Below are positions 8,963 to 17,804 of a stretch of 64,000 bases of DNA, piece after piece. The position numbers and the translations under genes were made by a program. The notes under the pieces were generated by a model. That model was not told where the DNA came from and searched no databases. It worked only from the letters and a program-made list of their open reading frames with translations. This DNA is from Haloarcula nitratireducens (GTDB lineage: Archaea > Halobacteriota > Halobacteria > Halobacteriales > Haloarculaceae), in the NCBI RefSeq assembly GCF_019599505.1, contig NZ_RKLT01000010.1, forward strand, positions 1 through 64,000. The letters run 5' to 3'. Positions within the stretch are counted from its first letter, which is position 1. Each line of letters opens with the position of its first letter.

Positions 8963-9039
8963 ACTCGATGTCGTGTGCCGAATGACAAAAAGTTTCGTCA
9001 CGCTCCGGGAACGCGCTCGGCGGATTGCTAATAGGGCTG

Positions 9040-9876
9040 TCAGCCGTGAGCGGGAATAGGGGTAGATGTCGAATACTGCCGCTCAGCTGCGGTCGTCGCG
9101 GTTGATGCGTTACGGGCAGTCGAGTTGTTCTCTGTCGGGGTACCGATATCCGTTGTTGCGGGCTCTTCTCCAACAGAGTGCTCGTTGATCCACGTCTCGT
9201 ATTCAGTAGCGTTGAGGACATGAAGCGTGGCGAGCATCTCAGAGTGTTCGCGTCCGCAGAACTGTGCGCAGTACACATCGTATGTACCCTGATCAGTCGG
9301 TGTGAACAGGAGTTCATTCCGCTGGCTGGGGAAAGCATCCTGTTTCAGACCGATCTCGGGAGCATGGAATGAATGGACCACGTCTTCGGAGGTGAATATC
9401 AACCGGACCGGTGTGTCTACCGGGACAGCCATCTTGTCTACGGTCACGACCTTTTCTTCCGGGTACTGGAACTTCCAGAGCCACTGTTGGCCGATTACGT
9501 GGACTGTGACTGCCTCATCTGGTGTATCCGCTGCCCCTGTCGAAACGGTTCCCATGGCGCCGAACGTCTGGAAAGAAGCGAGGCCAACGAACAGAAGAAT
9601 GACTGTAACGGCCACTACATACGAGAGGTGGAATCGTGGGTTCTCAGTATTCGGACTCGCTTCGCCGCTATTTCGATACTTAATGGTTCCGTATACGAGT
9701 GCGCCCTCAACCAGAAGTCCGACTGTCAGCGCGACGAAAACGAGCCTATTTGTGAGCGACTGGATGAGCGCCTCCATGTTCGAATCGTGTCCTGGCGCGG
9801 CCGCCGCGGGGTCGGTGAGCGCGACAAGTGCAATCCCCGAGACGAGCACGGCAATGGGCAGTGCTTCTCGTCTCAT
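9040..9876 (-). CDS. coxB: Cytochrome c oxidase subunit II (set 1)
   Basis: 278 residues. A signal-like N-terminus (MRREALPIAVLVSGIALVAL...PAAAAPGH) is followed by two membrane helices (about 35-60 and 80-105) and an extracellular cupredoxin domain. The CuA site is complete: a His in VVHSFHAPEIGLKQDAFP and CAQFCGREHSEM with both Cys, His and Met. It receives electrons from a donor, probably halocyanin in this group, and passes them to subunit I. A Thr/Asn/Ser-rich tail extends past the copper site. It is divergently arranged with coxA. Confidence 0.93.
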   Translation of the reverse strand: MRREALPIAVLVSGIALVALTDPAAAAPGHDSNMEALIQSLTNRLVFVALTVGLLVEGALVYGTIKYRNSGEASPNTENPRFHLSYVVAVTVILLFVGLASFQTFGAMGTVSTGAADTPDEAVTVHVIGQQWLWKFQYPEEKVVTVDKMAVPVDTPVRLIFTSEDVVHSFHAPEIGLKQDAFPSQRNELLFTPTDQGTYDVYCAQFCGREHSEMLATLHVLNATEYETWINEHSVGEEPATTDIGTPTENNSTARNASTATTAAERQYSTSTPIPAHG

Positions 9877-10003
9877 TCTTCGCTTTCGATATCAACGGGG
9901 GCATGTAAGTAAGTTCGGGCGCGAATGTTGACAGATAACATTGGGACCCGATGTTAGTACTCCTCACCAGCGGGAGACCAAAGCATCTCTCTACAGCGAC
10001 ATG

Positions 10004-10048
10004 TGGTTTTATGCACGTTCGGTATGATATACTCACCGCCAGAGGTGA
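10004..10048 (+). promoter_or_regulatory. Likely promoter and ribosome-binding site of coxA (set 1)
   Basis: A TATA-like TTTTATG lies at 10007-10013, and a purine-rich GAGGTGA at about 10042-10048 is 11 bases before GTG 10059. This spacing supports GTG 10059 as the coxA start, because the alternative ATG 10011 would sit inside the TATA element. The 182-bp gap between the coxB and coxA starts serves both genes. Confidence 0.4.
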
Positions 10049-10058
10049 ACAGAGACCA

Positions 10059-11774
10059 GTGAACCAGTCACTCATATTCGGAACGCTCGGGTTGTGTGTG
10101 GCGCTATCTCTCGCGCTAGGGGCCTACTATCGCCGACAGGGCGACGAGCGCAATCGTTCGGAAACCGCGATGGTGGCCGACGGCGGGCAAGTCGAGGAAA
10201 CGATACGCGAACATCCAACCGGCTTCACACGATGGCTGACGACTGTCAACCATCGGGACATCGGCAAGCTATACGGGGTCTACTCGGCTGTTACGTTCGC
10301 GTGGGCCGGAGTAGCGGTCGTGCTGATGCGGACAGAGCTAATTACTCCTGACGCGACGATGATCAGCATGGACCTGTACAATGCGTTGCTCACGACCCAC
10401 GGGCTCACGATGTTGCTTCTATTCGGCACGCCAATGAGCTTTGCATTCGCGAATTACTTTATTCCGCTGTTGGTTGGGGCCGATGAGATGGCGTTCCCGC
10501 GAGTCAACGCAATCGCATTCTGGCTGTTGCCGCCAGCGACGATCCTCGTGTGGGGTGGGTTCTTCTTGCTCCCGTTCGATGTTGCAGTCGGACCCGCAAA
10601 GACGGGATGGACCATGTACACGCCGTTATCACGCCAGCTGGTGAACCCTGGAGTGAGCCTAACGCTTCTCGGCCTCCATCTAAGCGGAATCAGCAGCACA
10701 ATGGGGGCTATCAATATCATTACGACCATTGTCACTGAGCGCTCAGAGGGCGTCTCGTGGGCGAATCTCGATATCCTCTCGTGGACCCTGCTTACGATGA
10801 GCGGATTGATCTTGTTTGCGTTTCCGCTCCTTGGGAGCGCGATCATCATGCTCCTGCTCGACCGTGTTGTCGGGACCACGTTTTACGCCGTCGAAGGCGG
10901 GGGAACACTACTGTGGCAACATTTATTCTGGTTCTTCGGCCACCCCGAAGTGTACATCCTGATTCTTCCCGCGATGGGGCTGACCAGCTTCATTCTCCCC
11001 CGCTTTGCGGGGCGGCCGATCTTCGGCTTCCAGGGGCTAGTCTACTCGACGCTGGCCATCGGCGTCCTTTCGTTCGGCGTCTGGGCACACCACATGTTCA
11101 CGACAGGGATTGATCCACGCCTTCGGATGGGGTTCATGGCTGTCTCACTCGCCATCGCGGTACCAAGCGCGGTTAAAACGTTCAACTGGATCGGAACGCT
11201 GTACAACGCGAACATCCGACTGACCACCCCGATGCTGTTCTGTCTCGGGTTCGTCTCCAACTTCATCGTCGGCGGGATTACTGGCGTTTTCCTCGCGTCA
11301 ATCCCATTCGACTACCTCGCACAGGGAACATACTGGGTCGTTGGCCATTTCCATTACCTATTCATGGGCGGGCTCGTATTCACCTTCTTCGCTGGGTTCT
11401 ACTACTGGTTCCCTTTGCTGACGGGACGGTGGTACAACCGGCGACTCGCACAGGCCCACTTCTGGCTAAGTTTGGTTGGGGTGAACATCACTTTCTTCGC
11501 GATGCAACTCCTTGGATTCCAAGGAATGCCGCGCCGGTATGTCACCTATTTCCCGAAGTTCGCACTGCTTCACCAAGTCACCACCGCTGGCACGTACATC
11601 ATTGGAGCGGCAATAGTGATCTGGCTCGCAAATATGCTCTACTCATGGCAGTATGGCGATCGAATCGAATCCGGTGATCCATGGGAACTGGAAGCCGACG
11701 GGCTGCTCACACGAGAGTGGAGTTGGTTCCGGGACCGGTGGGAGGAACGAGGCACGAACGGGGGGAGTGACTGA
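10059..11774 (+). CDS. coxA: Cytochrome c oxidase subunit I (set 1)
   Basis: About 571 residues from GTG 10059 (VNQSLIFGTLGLCVALSLAL). It is an A-type haem-copper oxidase core. It shows the low-spin haem His in TTHGLTMLLLF, FGHPEVY with the CuB His and cross-linked Tyr, the His-His pair in WAHHMFTTG, and the haem ligands in VVGHFHYLFMGG. The D-channel entry reads GADEMAFPR, with Glu where GAPDMAFPR or GADDMAFPR has Asp. An N-terminal extra helix precedes the core. The stop overlaps the start of the DUF6684-like gene by one base, so the two are translationally linked. Confidence 0.94.
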   Translation: MNQSLIFGTLGLCVALSLALGAYYRRQGDERNRSETAMVADGGQVEETIREHPTGFTRWLTTVNHRDIGKLYGVYSAVTFAWAGVAVVLMRTELITPDATMISMDLYNALLTTHGLTMLLLFGTPMSFAFANYFIPLLVGADEMAFPRVNAIAFWLLPPATILVWGGFFLLPFDVAVGPAKTGWTMYTPLSRQLVNPGVSLTLLGLHLSGISSTMGAINIITTIVTERSEGVSWANLDILSWTLLTMSGLILFAFPLLGSAIIMLLLDRVVGTTFYAVEGGGTLLWQHLFWFFGHPEVYILILPAMGLTSFILPRFAGRPIFGFQGLVYSTLAIGVLSFGVWAHHMFTTGIDPRLRMGFMAVSLAIAVPSAVKTFNWIGTLYNANIRLTTPMLFCLGFVSNFIVGGITGVFLASIPFDYLAQGTYWVVGHFHYLFMGGLVFTFFAGFYYWFPLLTGRWYNRRLAQAHFWLSLVGVNITFFAMQLLGFQGMPRRYVTYFPKFALLHQVTTAGTYIIGAAIVIWLANMLYSWQYGDRIESGDPWELEADGLLTREWSWFRDRWEERGTNGGSD

Positions 11775-12019
11775 TGGCTTCCGACTCCGCCGGATCACTG
11801 GAAAAGGAGGTCTCTAATCTCTCGTCGAACTTGGCGCCAATGGTGATCCTTACGGTGTTCATCTTGCTTCCCCTCTTCTGGTTCTGGTGGCCGTGGGGAA
11901 TGGATCCCGTGTACAGTCCTCTCCACCACTTCCTTACCGTGTTCCCACTCGCCTTACTCGCTCTCGTCACGTACGTCGCTCACGAGAAAATCAACGAAGC
12001 CGAGGAATCAAGCGGTTAA
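11774..12019 (+). CDS. DUF6684-like small cox-cluster membrane protein
   Basis: 81 residues with two membrane helices: NLAPMVILTVFILLPLFWFW and FLTVFPLALLALVTYVAH, separated by WPWGMDPVY. The layout (amphipathic N-terminus, helix, PWG-x-DP loop, helix) is that of the DUF6684 proteins found beside haloarchaeal oxidase genes; a related protein is encoded at 20907-21191. ATG 11774 overlaps the coxA stop. It is a likely accessory or assembly protein of the oxidase. Confidence 0.75.
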   Translation: MASDSAGSLEKEVSNLSSNLAPMVILTVFILLPLFWFWWPWGMDPVYSPLHHFLTVFPLALLALVTYVAHEKINEAEESSG

Positions 12020-12049
12020 GAGACGGTGTCAGCGGCCGCACCAACTGTC

Positions 12050-12229
12050 TCACGATATGCCGACGAGATAAGCTCCGACCGCCAGTCCGAGTGGGAACAA
12101 TACGTACACGAACGCTGGAATTGGCTTGATGAGCAAGGTCGCGAATAGGAGCAAGGCAGAGGCGGCAAGCAGTGCCTCGCCGCGGATGCGTTTCGAGTGG
12201 TCGTCCCAGTCTACGACGTTCTGACTCAT
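12050..12229 (-). CDS. Small two-helix membrane protein of the cox cluster
   Basis: 59 residues from ATG 12229 (MSQNVVDWDDHSKRIRGEAL). Two hydrophobic helices are separated by the short KPIPAF turn: ALLAASALLLFATLLI and FVYVLFPLGLAVGAYLV. It is convergent with the DUF6684-like gene. Small proteins of this shape are common near haloarchaeal oxidases, but the exact family is not recognised. Confidence 0.55.
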   Translation of the reverse strand: MSQNVVDWDDHSKRIRGEALLAASALLLFATLLIKPIPAFVYVLFPLGLAVGAYLVGIS

Positions 12230-12295
12230 AGAGTTCATTCGTAAATTGACCACCGAGGCGTATTAATCCGGGTGGTCTGGAGAGGATCGGCCAGT

Positions 12296-14080
12296 CTATT
12301 CGAGCATCCCTCCGCCTTCGAGGTACTCTAGCATTCCCTCGGCGGCACGGAAGCTGAGTGCACCGACGGTGTCAGTCGGATTGTAACCGGCTTGGTGGGG
12401 GAATGCAGATGCGCCGGGGACGAACAGATTCTCTGCGTCCCAATGCTGAAGGTAGGTGTTGACGACGGACTCGTCGGGATTATCGCCCATGATTGCGCCG
12501 CCGGCGTTGTGAGTCGACTGGTACTCATAGATGTTGTAGCCGCCAAGCTCACCGCTCGCGGGCCGCATCTTGTCGGGATTCATCGCCCGCATTACCTCGT
12601 TATTTTTCTCGGCCATGAACTCCGCCATATTGCGGTCGTTTGGTGTCCAGTCGAACGTGATCCGCAGGAGCGGTCGGCCATATTCATCAGTGTATTCTGG
12701 ATCGAGGTCGAGATAGTTGTTAACTGACGGGAGCTGTGCGCCCTGTGTGTTGAAGAAGAGGGTGGAGTAGTTGTACTTCAGGCTCTGTTTTTTGAACTCC
12801 GATCCCCAGGAGTCAGTACCTGGCGGCACGGGGTTGTGATTGACCGGCCGGATTCCCACCTGCTCTATGGCAGTATTCCCGCCATGGATGAAATCAAGGT
12901 CAGAGTGATCGAAGTTGTTACCGTTGAAGTCGTCGAATGCACCCGAAAGCGCTCCGGCCCCCATGTAGAGGTTCCACTTCTCGTCGTCGAAGAAGCCGGT
13001 TGGGGTTCCGCAGTTATTCTGATAGCAGTAGTTCTTCCCAACAACCCCTTCGCCAGTTTCGGGGTCGTACGGCTCACCGATTCCCGAATAGAGGAGGAGG
13101 TGGACGTTGTTGAGCGCAAACGCGGTAAGCGCGACTGCCTCCGCAGGCTGGTCGTATATGTCGCCAGTCTGGCGGTCGATGTACCGGACGCCGTCGACTT
13201 CTTGGTTTGCCTCATCGTAGAGGATCTCTAACACCTCCTTATGCGTCCGAATCTCGTAGTTCCCCGTTTCTTTGGCCACTGGAATGGAGGTGACGATCGG
13301 CGATGCCTTTGCCCCCCACTCACAGCCGAAGCGGTCGCAGAAACCGCAGTACTGACACGGATCGCGCGAGACACCATCGTCGTTGGTGTACTCTTCCGAG
13401 AGGTTAGCAGACGGTGCCATGAATGGGTGGAGACCGAGCGAATCGGCGGCATCCATGAATCGCTCGATCGATGGCGTCTGAATCATTGGTGGCGTGGGGA
13501 ACTCGTGGGCGCGTGGCCCCTCGAATGGGTTCCCCTCGTGTTTGTCGAATTCGTAGTTCGGTCTCCCCTCTGCCTCAGGAAGGAGATTGCCTGCCTTTCC
13601 TGAGATGCCGGTCATCTCCTCGAATTCCCAATAGTAGGGACGGAGTTCCTCGTACGTGATTCCCCAATCCTGAAGCGGCATCCAATCGGGAATCTTCTCC
13701 TCGCCGTACGCCTCAATCGTTCGCGAACGGATCTGAAAGTCGTAGGGGAGGTACCGCCATGTCTGTCCATTCCAGTGGACGCCCGCCCCACCGACGCCGG
13801 TCCCCGGAAGGAAGGACCCATACTTCCGCATGGGGAGCGCCTTCTGGTCGCGGGAATGGCGAAACGTATACGTGTTCCGCGAAAGGTCCTGCATGAACTC
13901 AAAGTGGAGGTCGTACCGGAGTTCGTCGTGCATCTTCATGTACGAGTCCGGTCCCCTGTCGCCACCACGTTCGAGGCTGACGACTTCAATGCCCTCTTCA
14001 GTGAGCTCCTTCGCGATGATGCTTCCCGCCCAGCCGGCGCCGATCGTCACCACCTCCACTGGATCGAGTCTCGTAGGCAT
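12296..14080 (-). CDS. GMC-family FAD oxidoreductase (gluconate/fructose dehydrogenase large-subunit type)
   Basis: 594 residues from ATG 14080. The N-terminal FAD-binding motif is VVTIGAGWAGSIIAKELTEE (G-x-G-x-x-G), with ERGG after the second strand. GTGVGGAGVHWNGQTWRY is the GMC nucleotide-binding signature. The C-terminal HNAGGAIMGDNPDESVVNTY and QAGYNPTDTVGALSFRAAE hold the active-site His/Asn region. Together with the subunit-3-like gene directly upstream (1-bp gap), it matches membrane-bound sugar or alcohol dehydrogenases of the gluconate 2-dehydrogenase type. The usual multihaem cytochrome c subunit is not present nearby, so the electron acceptor is unclear. Confidence 0.88.
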   Translation of the reverse strand: MPTRLDPVEVVTIGAGWAGSIIAKELTEEGIEVVSLERGGDRGPDSYMKMHDELRYDLHFEFMQDLSRNTYTFRHSRDQKALPMRKYGSFLPGTGVGGAGVHWNGQTWRYLPYDFQIRSRTIEAYGEEKIPDWMPLQDWGITYEELRPYYWEFEEMTGISGKAGNLLPEAEGRPNYEFDKHEGNPFEGPRAHEFPTPPMIQTPSIERFMDAADSLGLHPFMAPSANLSEEYTNDDGVSRDPCQYCGFCDRFGCEWGAKASPIVTSIPVAKETGNYEIRTHKEVLEILYDEANQEVDGVRYIDRQTGDIYDQPAEAVALTAFALNNVHLLLYSGIGEPYDPETGEGVVGKNYCYQNNCGTPTGFFDDEKWNLYMGAGALSGAFDDFNGNNFDHSDLDFIHGGNTAIEQVGIRPVNHNPVPPGTDSWGSEFKKQSLKYNYSTLFFNTQGAQLPSVNNYLDLDPEYTDEYGRPLLRITFDWTPNDRNMAEFMAEKNNEVMRAMNPDKMRPASGELGGYNIYEYQSTHNAGGAIMGDNPDESVVNTYLQHWDAENLFVPGASAFPHQAGYNPTDTVGALSFRAAEGMLEYLEGGGMLE

Positions 14081-14081
14081 A

Positions 14082-15047
14082 TTATTCGTTCTCCTCCGTG
14101 TTCGTGTCCGTAGTCGTCGTATTCGCGTCAGTCGTCTCGTTGGCGTCTTCACCGAGCCCCGGCCCGTCGGCGGCCGTGTTCTCGCCAACGCCCTCGCCTG
14201 CGGGCTCTGGGCCCCCTGCCCCCGGTTCTGGGCCCAGATCCTGCCCCTCTAAGGACGTCGGGGGGATTTCGATGAAGTCTGCCTCGCCGATTCTGCCGCG
14301 GTAACTTCCGAGCGCACCGGGCGTTCCAGGAAAACCCTTCAGCCGCCACCCGATCATGTTCCGGTTCCCTTCGTAGACGGGGTCGGAGTACACTCCTTCG
14401 AGAACGTTCGTCCGTAGCATATCGAAGAAGGCTGACGGCGCAAGTGTCCCGAACGTGTCGATCTCACCGGCTTCGAGCGCCGAAATCACATCATCCTGAC
14501 GCTCAGGCGGAAGATCGACATATGTGTCGTCGTACTCTTGTTGGACGTACTTGCTGAGGGCCGTCAGCGCTCGGTTATACGCTTCCTTTGGCGTGAGATC
14601 GTACTGCCAGCCCTGCTCAGGGATCGCCCGCTCGGGGTAGAATGGCCCCTCCATATAATGTTTCTCTCCTTCGCCGTATGGGCCGTCGAGGCGATGGTCG
14701 ATGAAGAAGACGACACCTGCCTCGGTCGCCCCCGGTCCTAGTTCGTCGGTGGGGAAGATGCGGGCTGCCAGCGCTTCGACCATCAGCGCCTCATCGAGGT
14801 TGAAGAACTCGAATGCCTCCGCGCCCGCCTCCTCGGCAGTGGGGAGTTCCTCGACTGGCGGCTCTCCCTCCGGAATCTCACCGTCGCCGTTCTGCAGCAT
14901 CGCGACAAGGTCATAGCCGAGTACACCGCTTGCGGCCGCGCCGCCGGCGACACCGGCACCTTTGAGTAGATTTCGCCGCGAGAAATGCCAGCGGCTCTCT
15001 ACCCCGTTATTCTGCTCCGAATCGTGTTGTTGATCATTATCTCTCAT
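14082..15047 (-). CDS. Gluconate 2-dehydrogenase subunit 3-like Tat protein
   Basis: 321 residues from ATG 15047. A twin-arginine signal, SRRNLLKGAGVAGGAAASGV, lies at about 29-48. It is followed by the subunit 3 fold: NLDEALMVEALAARIFPTDE, GPGATEAGVVFFIDHRLDGPYG, then the C-terminal helices ending MIGWRLKGFPG. The last 60 residues form an acidic Gly/Pro/Thr-rich tail. In characterised complexes this small subunit accompanies the FAD subunit and supports its export through the Tat pathway. That fits the GMC partner here, which has no signal of its own. Confidence 0.87.
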   Translation of the reverse strand: MRDNDQQHDSEQNNGVESRWHFSRRNLLKGAGVAGGAAASGVLGYDLVAMLQNGDGEIPEGEPPVEELPTAEEAGAEAFEFFNLDEALMVEALAARIFPTDELGPGATEAGVVFFIDHRLDGPYGEGEKHYMEGPFYPERAIPEQGWQYDLTPKEAYNRALTALSKYVQQEYDDTYVDLPPERQDDVISALEAGEIDTFGTLAPSAFFDMLRTNVLEGVYSDPVYEGNRNMIGWRLKGFPGTPGALGSYRGRIGEADFIEIPPTSLEGQDLGPEPGAGGPEPAGEGVGENTAADGPGLGEDANETTDANTTTTDTNTEENE

Positions 15048-15154
15048 GGGACCGTCTTTCCCTGCCTCCACACAGGAGGCTTATCAGTATTTACAGAGAC
15101 TCATAGTTAGTGTTTGGGGAGCAGACACAGGGCCGAGATAGCCACCGCTGCTGA

Positions 15155-15952
15155 TTAGTCGGCGCTTGAGGTGTCTCTATCGCCGGAACTCCCACTAGGG
15201 CTGCCATCCATCTCGGCAGGGTTGCCCATTCCTTCTTTCACTCCAACCATGATGAGGGCAACGTTGACGGGATAAGCGGCGATGAAGCCGATAGTGAGTG
15301 AGAACAGTAGTGCTGTCCAGAACAGGGGGGTAGTCCATTTTGCGCCACCAGCCAACAACAGATCAGTTCCGATGGCGGCAATCTCCATGATGGTGATGCT
15401 GGGCGTTTCACTGTAAAATGCATCCCACATCGCCTCGCCGAAGCCGACGCCCTCCTGCATGAGGGGGCCGACGGTGAGCGACCACCCGGCGATGTACGCG
15501 AGGCTGAACGTCACAACGGTCACCCAGAGCGTCGAAAAGCTCAGGATAATGGTTGCTGCGGTAATGCCGATAACCTCGCCCATACCACACCCCGAGTAGC
15601 AGTGGGATGTCGAGCGAAAGCCGGTCTTCCATAGTGAGTCGCTCTCCAGTTGCGTCCGGCCGGTAAACCAGTAGACACCGAGACCGAGAGGCCCAGAGTA
15701 AGCGATGACAAGCGACCAGACGAATTTCATCATTGAGGGGAGATTCTGGTTGCGTTTTCGAATGTCCCACCAGAGCACGCCCAGGGAGGTAATATTCAGC
15801 CCAGCCCAGATACCGAGCGTCCACCAGCTCGCCAATACTGGTTTGATGATGTCACGGGCAGGCGCGAATGCCTGTTCGATCTGATGCGCCCACTGAACCG
15901 CCCACGAGGGGAGGGGTGAACTCGCTAGTGCGAGTAGTGCTTGCTCCGACAT
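15155..15952 (-). CDS. DUF4396 polytopic membrane protein, copy 1
   Basis: 265 residues from ATG 15952 (MSEQALLALASSPLPSWAVQ). About six helices. A metal-site-like SHCYSGCGMGEVIG lies near the middle (about 139-152), and the end is conserved: MVGVKEGMGNPAEMDGSPSG. DUF4396 has no proven function. Here, and again at 58170-58964, it is paired with a Cys-rich four-helix copper-binding protein, suggesting a copper or heavy-metal role. The two copies are closely similar over almost the whole length. Confidence 0.85.
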   Translation of the reverse strand: MSEQALLALASSPLPSWAVQWAHQIEQAFAPARDIIKPVLASWWTLGIWAGLNITSLGVLWWDIRKRNQNLPSMMKFVWSLVIAYSGPLGLGVYWFTGRTQLESDSLWKTGFRSTSHCYSGCGMGEVIGITAATIILSFSTLWVTVVTFSLAYIAGWSLTVGPLMQEGVGFGEAMWDAFYSETPSITIMEIAAIGTDLLLAGGAKWTTPLFWTALLFSLTIGFIAAYPVNVALIMVGVKEGMGNPAEMDGSPSGSSGDRDTSSAD

Positions 15953-16062
15953 ACCTATGAATAGGTGCACGCTCCTCTTTGTTTGCTGGGTTGCATTCAA
16001 AAGTTCAACTGCCCAGTTGGAGGGCCGGTGAGCCGCGGGAGGTGAGCCGAATAGTTTGCTGC

Positions 16063-16413
16063 TTAAATCATATCACGGCAAGTATCGGCGCACTCTTGGA
16101 GAACATCAGCGGTGATCTGGCAGTGCTCGGCGTCGTGCTGCTGGCGCTCGTCGATACAGTCCTCACACGCGTCCACACAGCTCTCGGCGAGGTGGGTGTC
16201 GTAATTCGACCCGCGGGCCATAAGACGGGCGTGCAGGGATGTGAGATCGGCTACGTCACGGCAGAGGCGGGCACACTCTTCCATCGCTTCGTTACCGAGA
16301 CACTCGTCGGCGCACCATTCGGCAACTTCGCTCGCCTCGTTACAGTTCTCGATGCACTCGCGCTGTTCGTCACTCAAGTGGTCGATCTTAGATACTGTTT
16401 TTGCAAGGGACAT
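16063..16413 (-). CDS. Four-helix-bundle copper-binding protein (Csp/DUF326-like), copy 1
   Basis: 116 residues from ATG 16413 (ATG 16422 is possible). Cys pairs point into a four-helix bundle: CIENCNEASEV, EWCADECLG, EECARLC, CVDACEDC, HCQITADVLQECADTC. Such proteins store Cu(I). This copy has 12 Cys, whereas the paralogue at 59189-59539 has 15: the paralogue's VC, DEC and QTC appear here as VA, DER and QIT. It lies 110 bp upstream of the DUF4396 gene on the same strand. Confidence 0.85.
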   Translation of the reverse strand: MSLAKTVSKIDHLSDEQRECIENCNEASEVAEWCADECLGNEAMEECARLCRDVADLTSLHARLMARGSNYDTHLAESCVDACEDCIDERQQHDAEHCQITADVLQECADTCRDMI

Positions 16414-16634
16414 CGCACTCAAAAAAGATCTGGAAAGATGATAGTGTTGCTTGATGCATTCGCATACGGCTTACTATGTGTGACCCCTTCTGTACACACC
16501 GATAAGTTTGAACGACCGATACTCGCTGTATATTCGGTATCACTTCTAGGGTCTTTCACAGAGTGGGAAATTTCAACAATACCCTAAGCATATGTGTGGC
16601 GTGACCGTAGTTTAGAACGGAGGTAGAAGCTAAC

Positions 16635-17375
16635 ATGACAGACGCCACTTTTCACAAGCAGACTGAACTCGAACCGACGGAGCCGACCCTAATCGAAGGG
16701 CTTCCAGGCACCGGAATGGTCGCTTCGATCGCAGTTGATCAAATCACCGACCAGCTGGGACTCGACCGGCATGGCGCAATCCGCTCTGACGCATTCCCTC
16801 CTGTTGCGTCGTTCACAGACGGACGCATCCAAGATACTGTTCGAGTCTACTTGGGGGACAATCCCGATGTGATGACGCTCCAAAGCGACGTTCCGATCCC
16901 CCAGGATGGGTTTTCTGCCCTAAGTGGATGCGTGTTAGAGGACTTAACCGAACAGTACAAACGAGCGATCTTTCTTGCTGGTGCTCCCGCCCAATCAGAG
17001 GAACAGCGAGGGGATGTTATTGGTGTTGCAACCACTGACAGCCTAAAGCAGGAACTCGTCAGCGCGAACATTGACGTCAAAGAAGAATCCGGCGCAGTTG
17101 GTGGCGTGACTGGAAAACTCGTAACTGCTTGTTATCATGCAGACATTCCCGCAGTATTACTTCTCGTCCGTACAGACCCACGCCTCCCGGATCCGAAGGC
17201 AGCACATTCCGTTATTGAGGATGCATTAGAACCTCTCGTTAAGTTCGATATCGATACCGATGAACTCCTCGATCAGGCCGAGGGGATCCAACAGCAGAAA
17301 CGTCAGATTGCTCAACAGCTACAAGAACAGAGTCAGCAAGGAGAGACTCCACAATCACAATCGATGTTCCAATAG
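16635..17375 (+). CDS. PAC2-family protein (proteasome assembly chaperone-like)
   Basis: 246 residues. The PAC2 signature begins at once: LIEGLPGTGMVASIAVDQIT, then FPPVASFTDGRIQD, ESGAVGGVTGKLVTACYHADIPAVLLLVRTD split over the middle, and PDPKAAHSVIEDALEPL. The C-terminus is a Gln-rich coiled-coil tail. Archaeal PAC2 proteins are thought to be ATP-grasp or proteasome-assembly relatives, but their role in haloarchaea is unproven. It stands alone between oppositely oriented genes. Confidence 0.88.
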   Translation: MTDATFHKQTELEPTEPTLIEGLPGTGMVASIAVDQITDQLGLDRHGAIRSDAFPPVASFTDGRIQDTVRVYLGDNPDVMTLQSDVPIPQDGFSALSGCVLEDLTEQYKRAIFLAGAPAQSEEQRGDVIGVATTDSLKQELVSANIDVKEESGAVGGVTGKLVTACYHADIPAVLLLVRTDPRLPDPKAAHSVIEDALEPLVKFDIDTDELLDQAEGIQQQKRQIAQQLQEQSQQGETPQSQSMFQ

Positions 17376-17396
17376 AAATACCACCTGTCGTAGAAA

Positions 17397-17678
17397 CTAC
17401 CAAACCACGAACGCCCCACGAACGACAAACAACGTTATGAGTAATCGACCGACGCTCCCTGCGAACGTGGCAGCCGCGAACTTGAGGTAATCCTCACCCA
17501 AAATAGAAAACGCGTAGATAGAGAACGTATCGGGAAAAAATGGAATAGACAACGCGACCGCGAGTCCGACGTAGCCGTGACGCTTTGCTACTCGGACAGT
17601 CTGTCGTTTCGACCATTCACCAATCTTGAACCCAAATCTCTCGAACGCTCGCACTACCGGACCAGCTTTCTCAGCCAC
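17397..17678 (-). CDS. N-terminally truncated VTT/YqaA-like membrane protein
   Basis: 93 codons from GTG 17678, with a stop codon directly before it. [40 protein letters not shown] and [15 protein letters not shown] form the C-terminal two-thirds of a small haloarchaeal VTT (SNARE-associated/YqaA-like) membrane protein. The upstream helices expected in full-length relatives are missing, and within 20 bp a fragment of an unrelated gene begins. This is probably one side of a deletion junction. Whether the remnant is expressed is unknown. Confidence 0.6.
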   Translation of the reverse strand: MAEKAGPVVRAFERFGFKIGEWSKRQTVRVAKRHGYVGLAVALSIPFFPDTFSIYAFSILGEDYLKFAAATFAGSVGRLLITLFVVRGAFVVW

Positions 17679-17692
17679 TCAATGATGACCCG

Positions 17693-17770
17693 CACGTGCC
17701 GTTCGGCGGCGTGAAAAATTCGGGGCTCGGCCGCTACAATGGCGAGTGGATCATGGACGAACTGCACTCT
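17693..17770 (+). pseudogene. Aldehyde dehydrogenase C-terminal fragment
   Basis: The plus strand reads [20 protein letters not shown] followed by MDEL. This is the strongly conserved C-terminal block of NAD(P)-dependent aldehyde dehydrogenases (PFGG-x-K-x-SG-x-G-R-x-G). Only about 26 codons remain: the catalytic Cys and Glu domain is gone and the frame runs on into the complement of the DUF892 gene. It abuts the truncated membrane protein, marking a rearrangement scar. Confidence 0.75.
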
Positions 17771-17804
17771 CAGCTGATCCGACAGGCGATGCTATGCGAA
17801 GCCA

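Noticed and set aside
10011..10058. ATG 10011 as the start of coxA (set 1)
   Set aside because: It coincides with the TATA-like TTTTATG and lacks a purine-rich site, whereas GTG 10059 is preceded by GAGGTGA.
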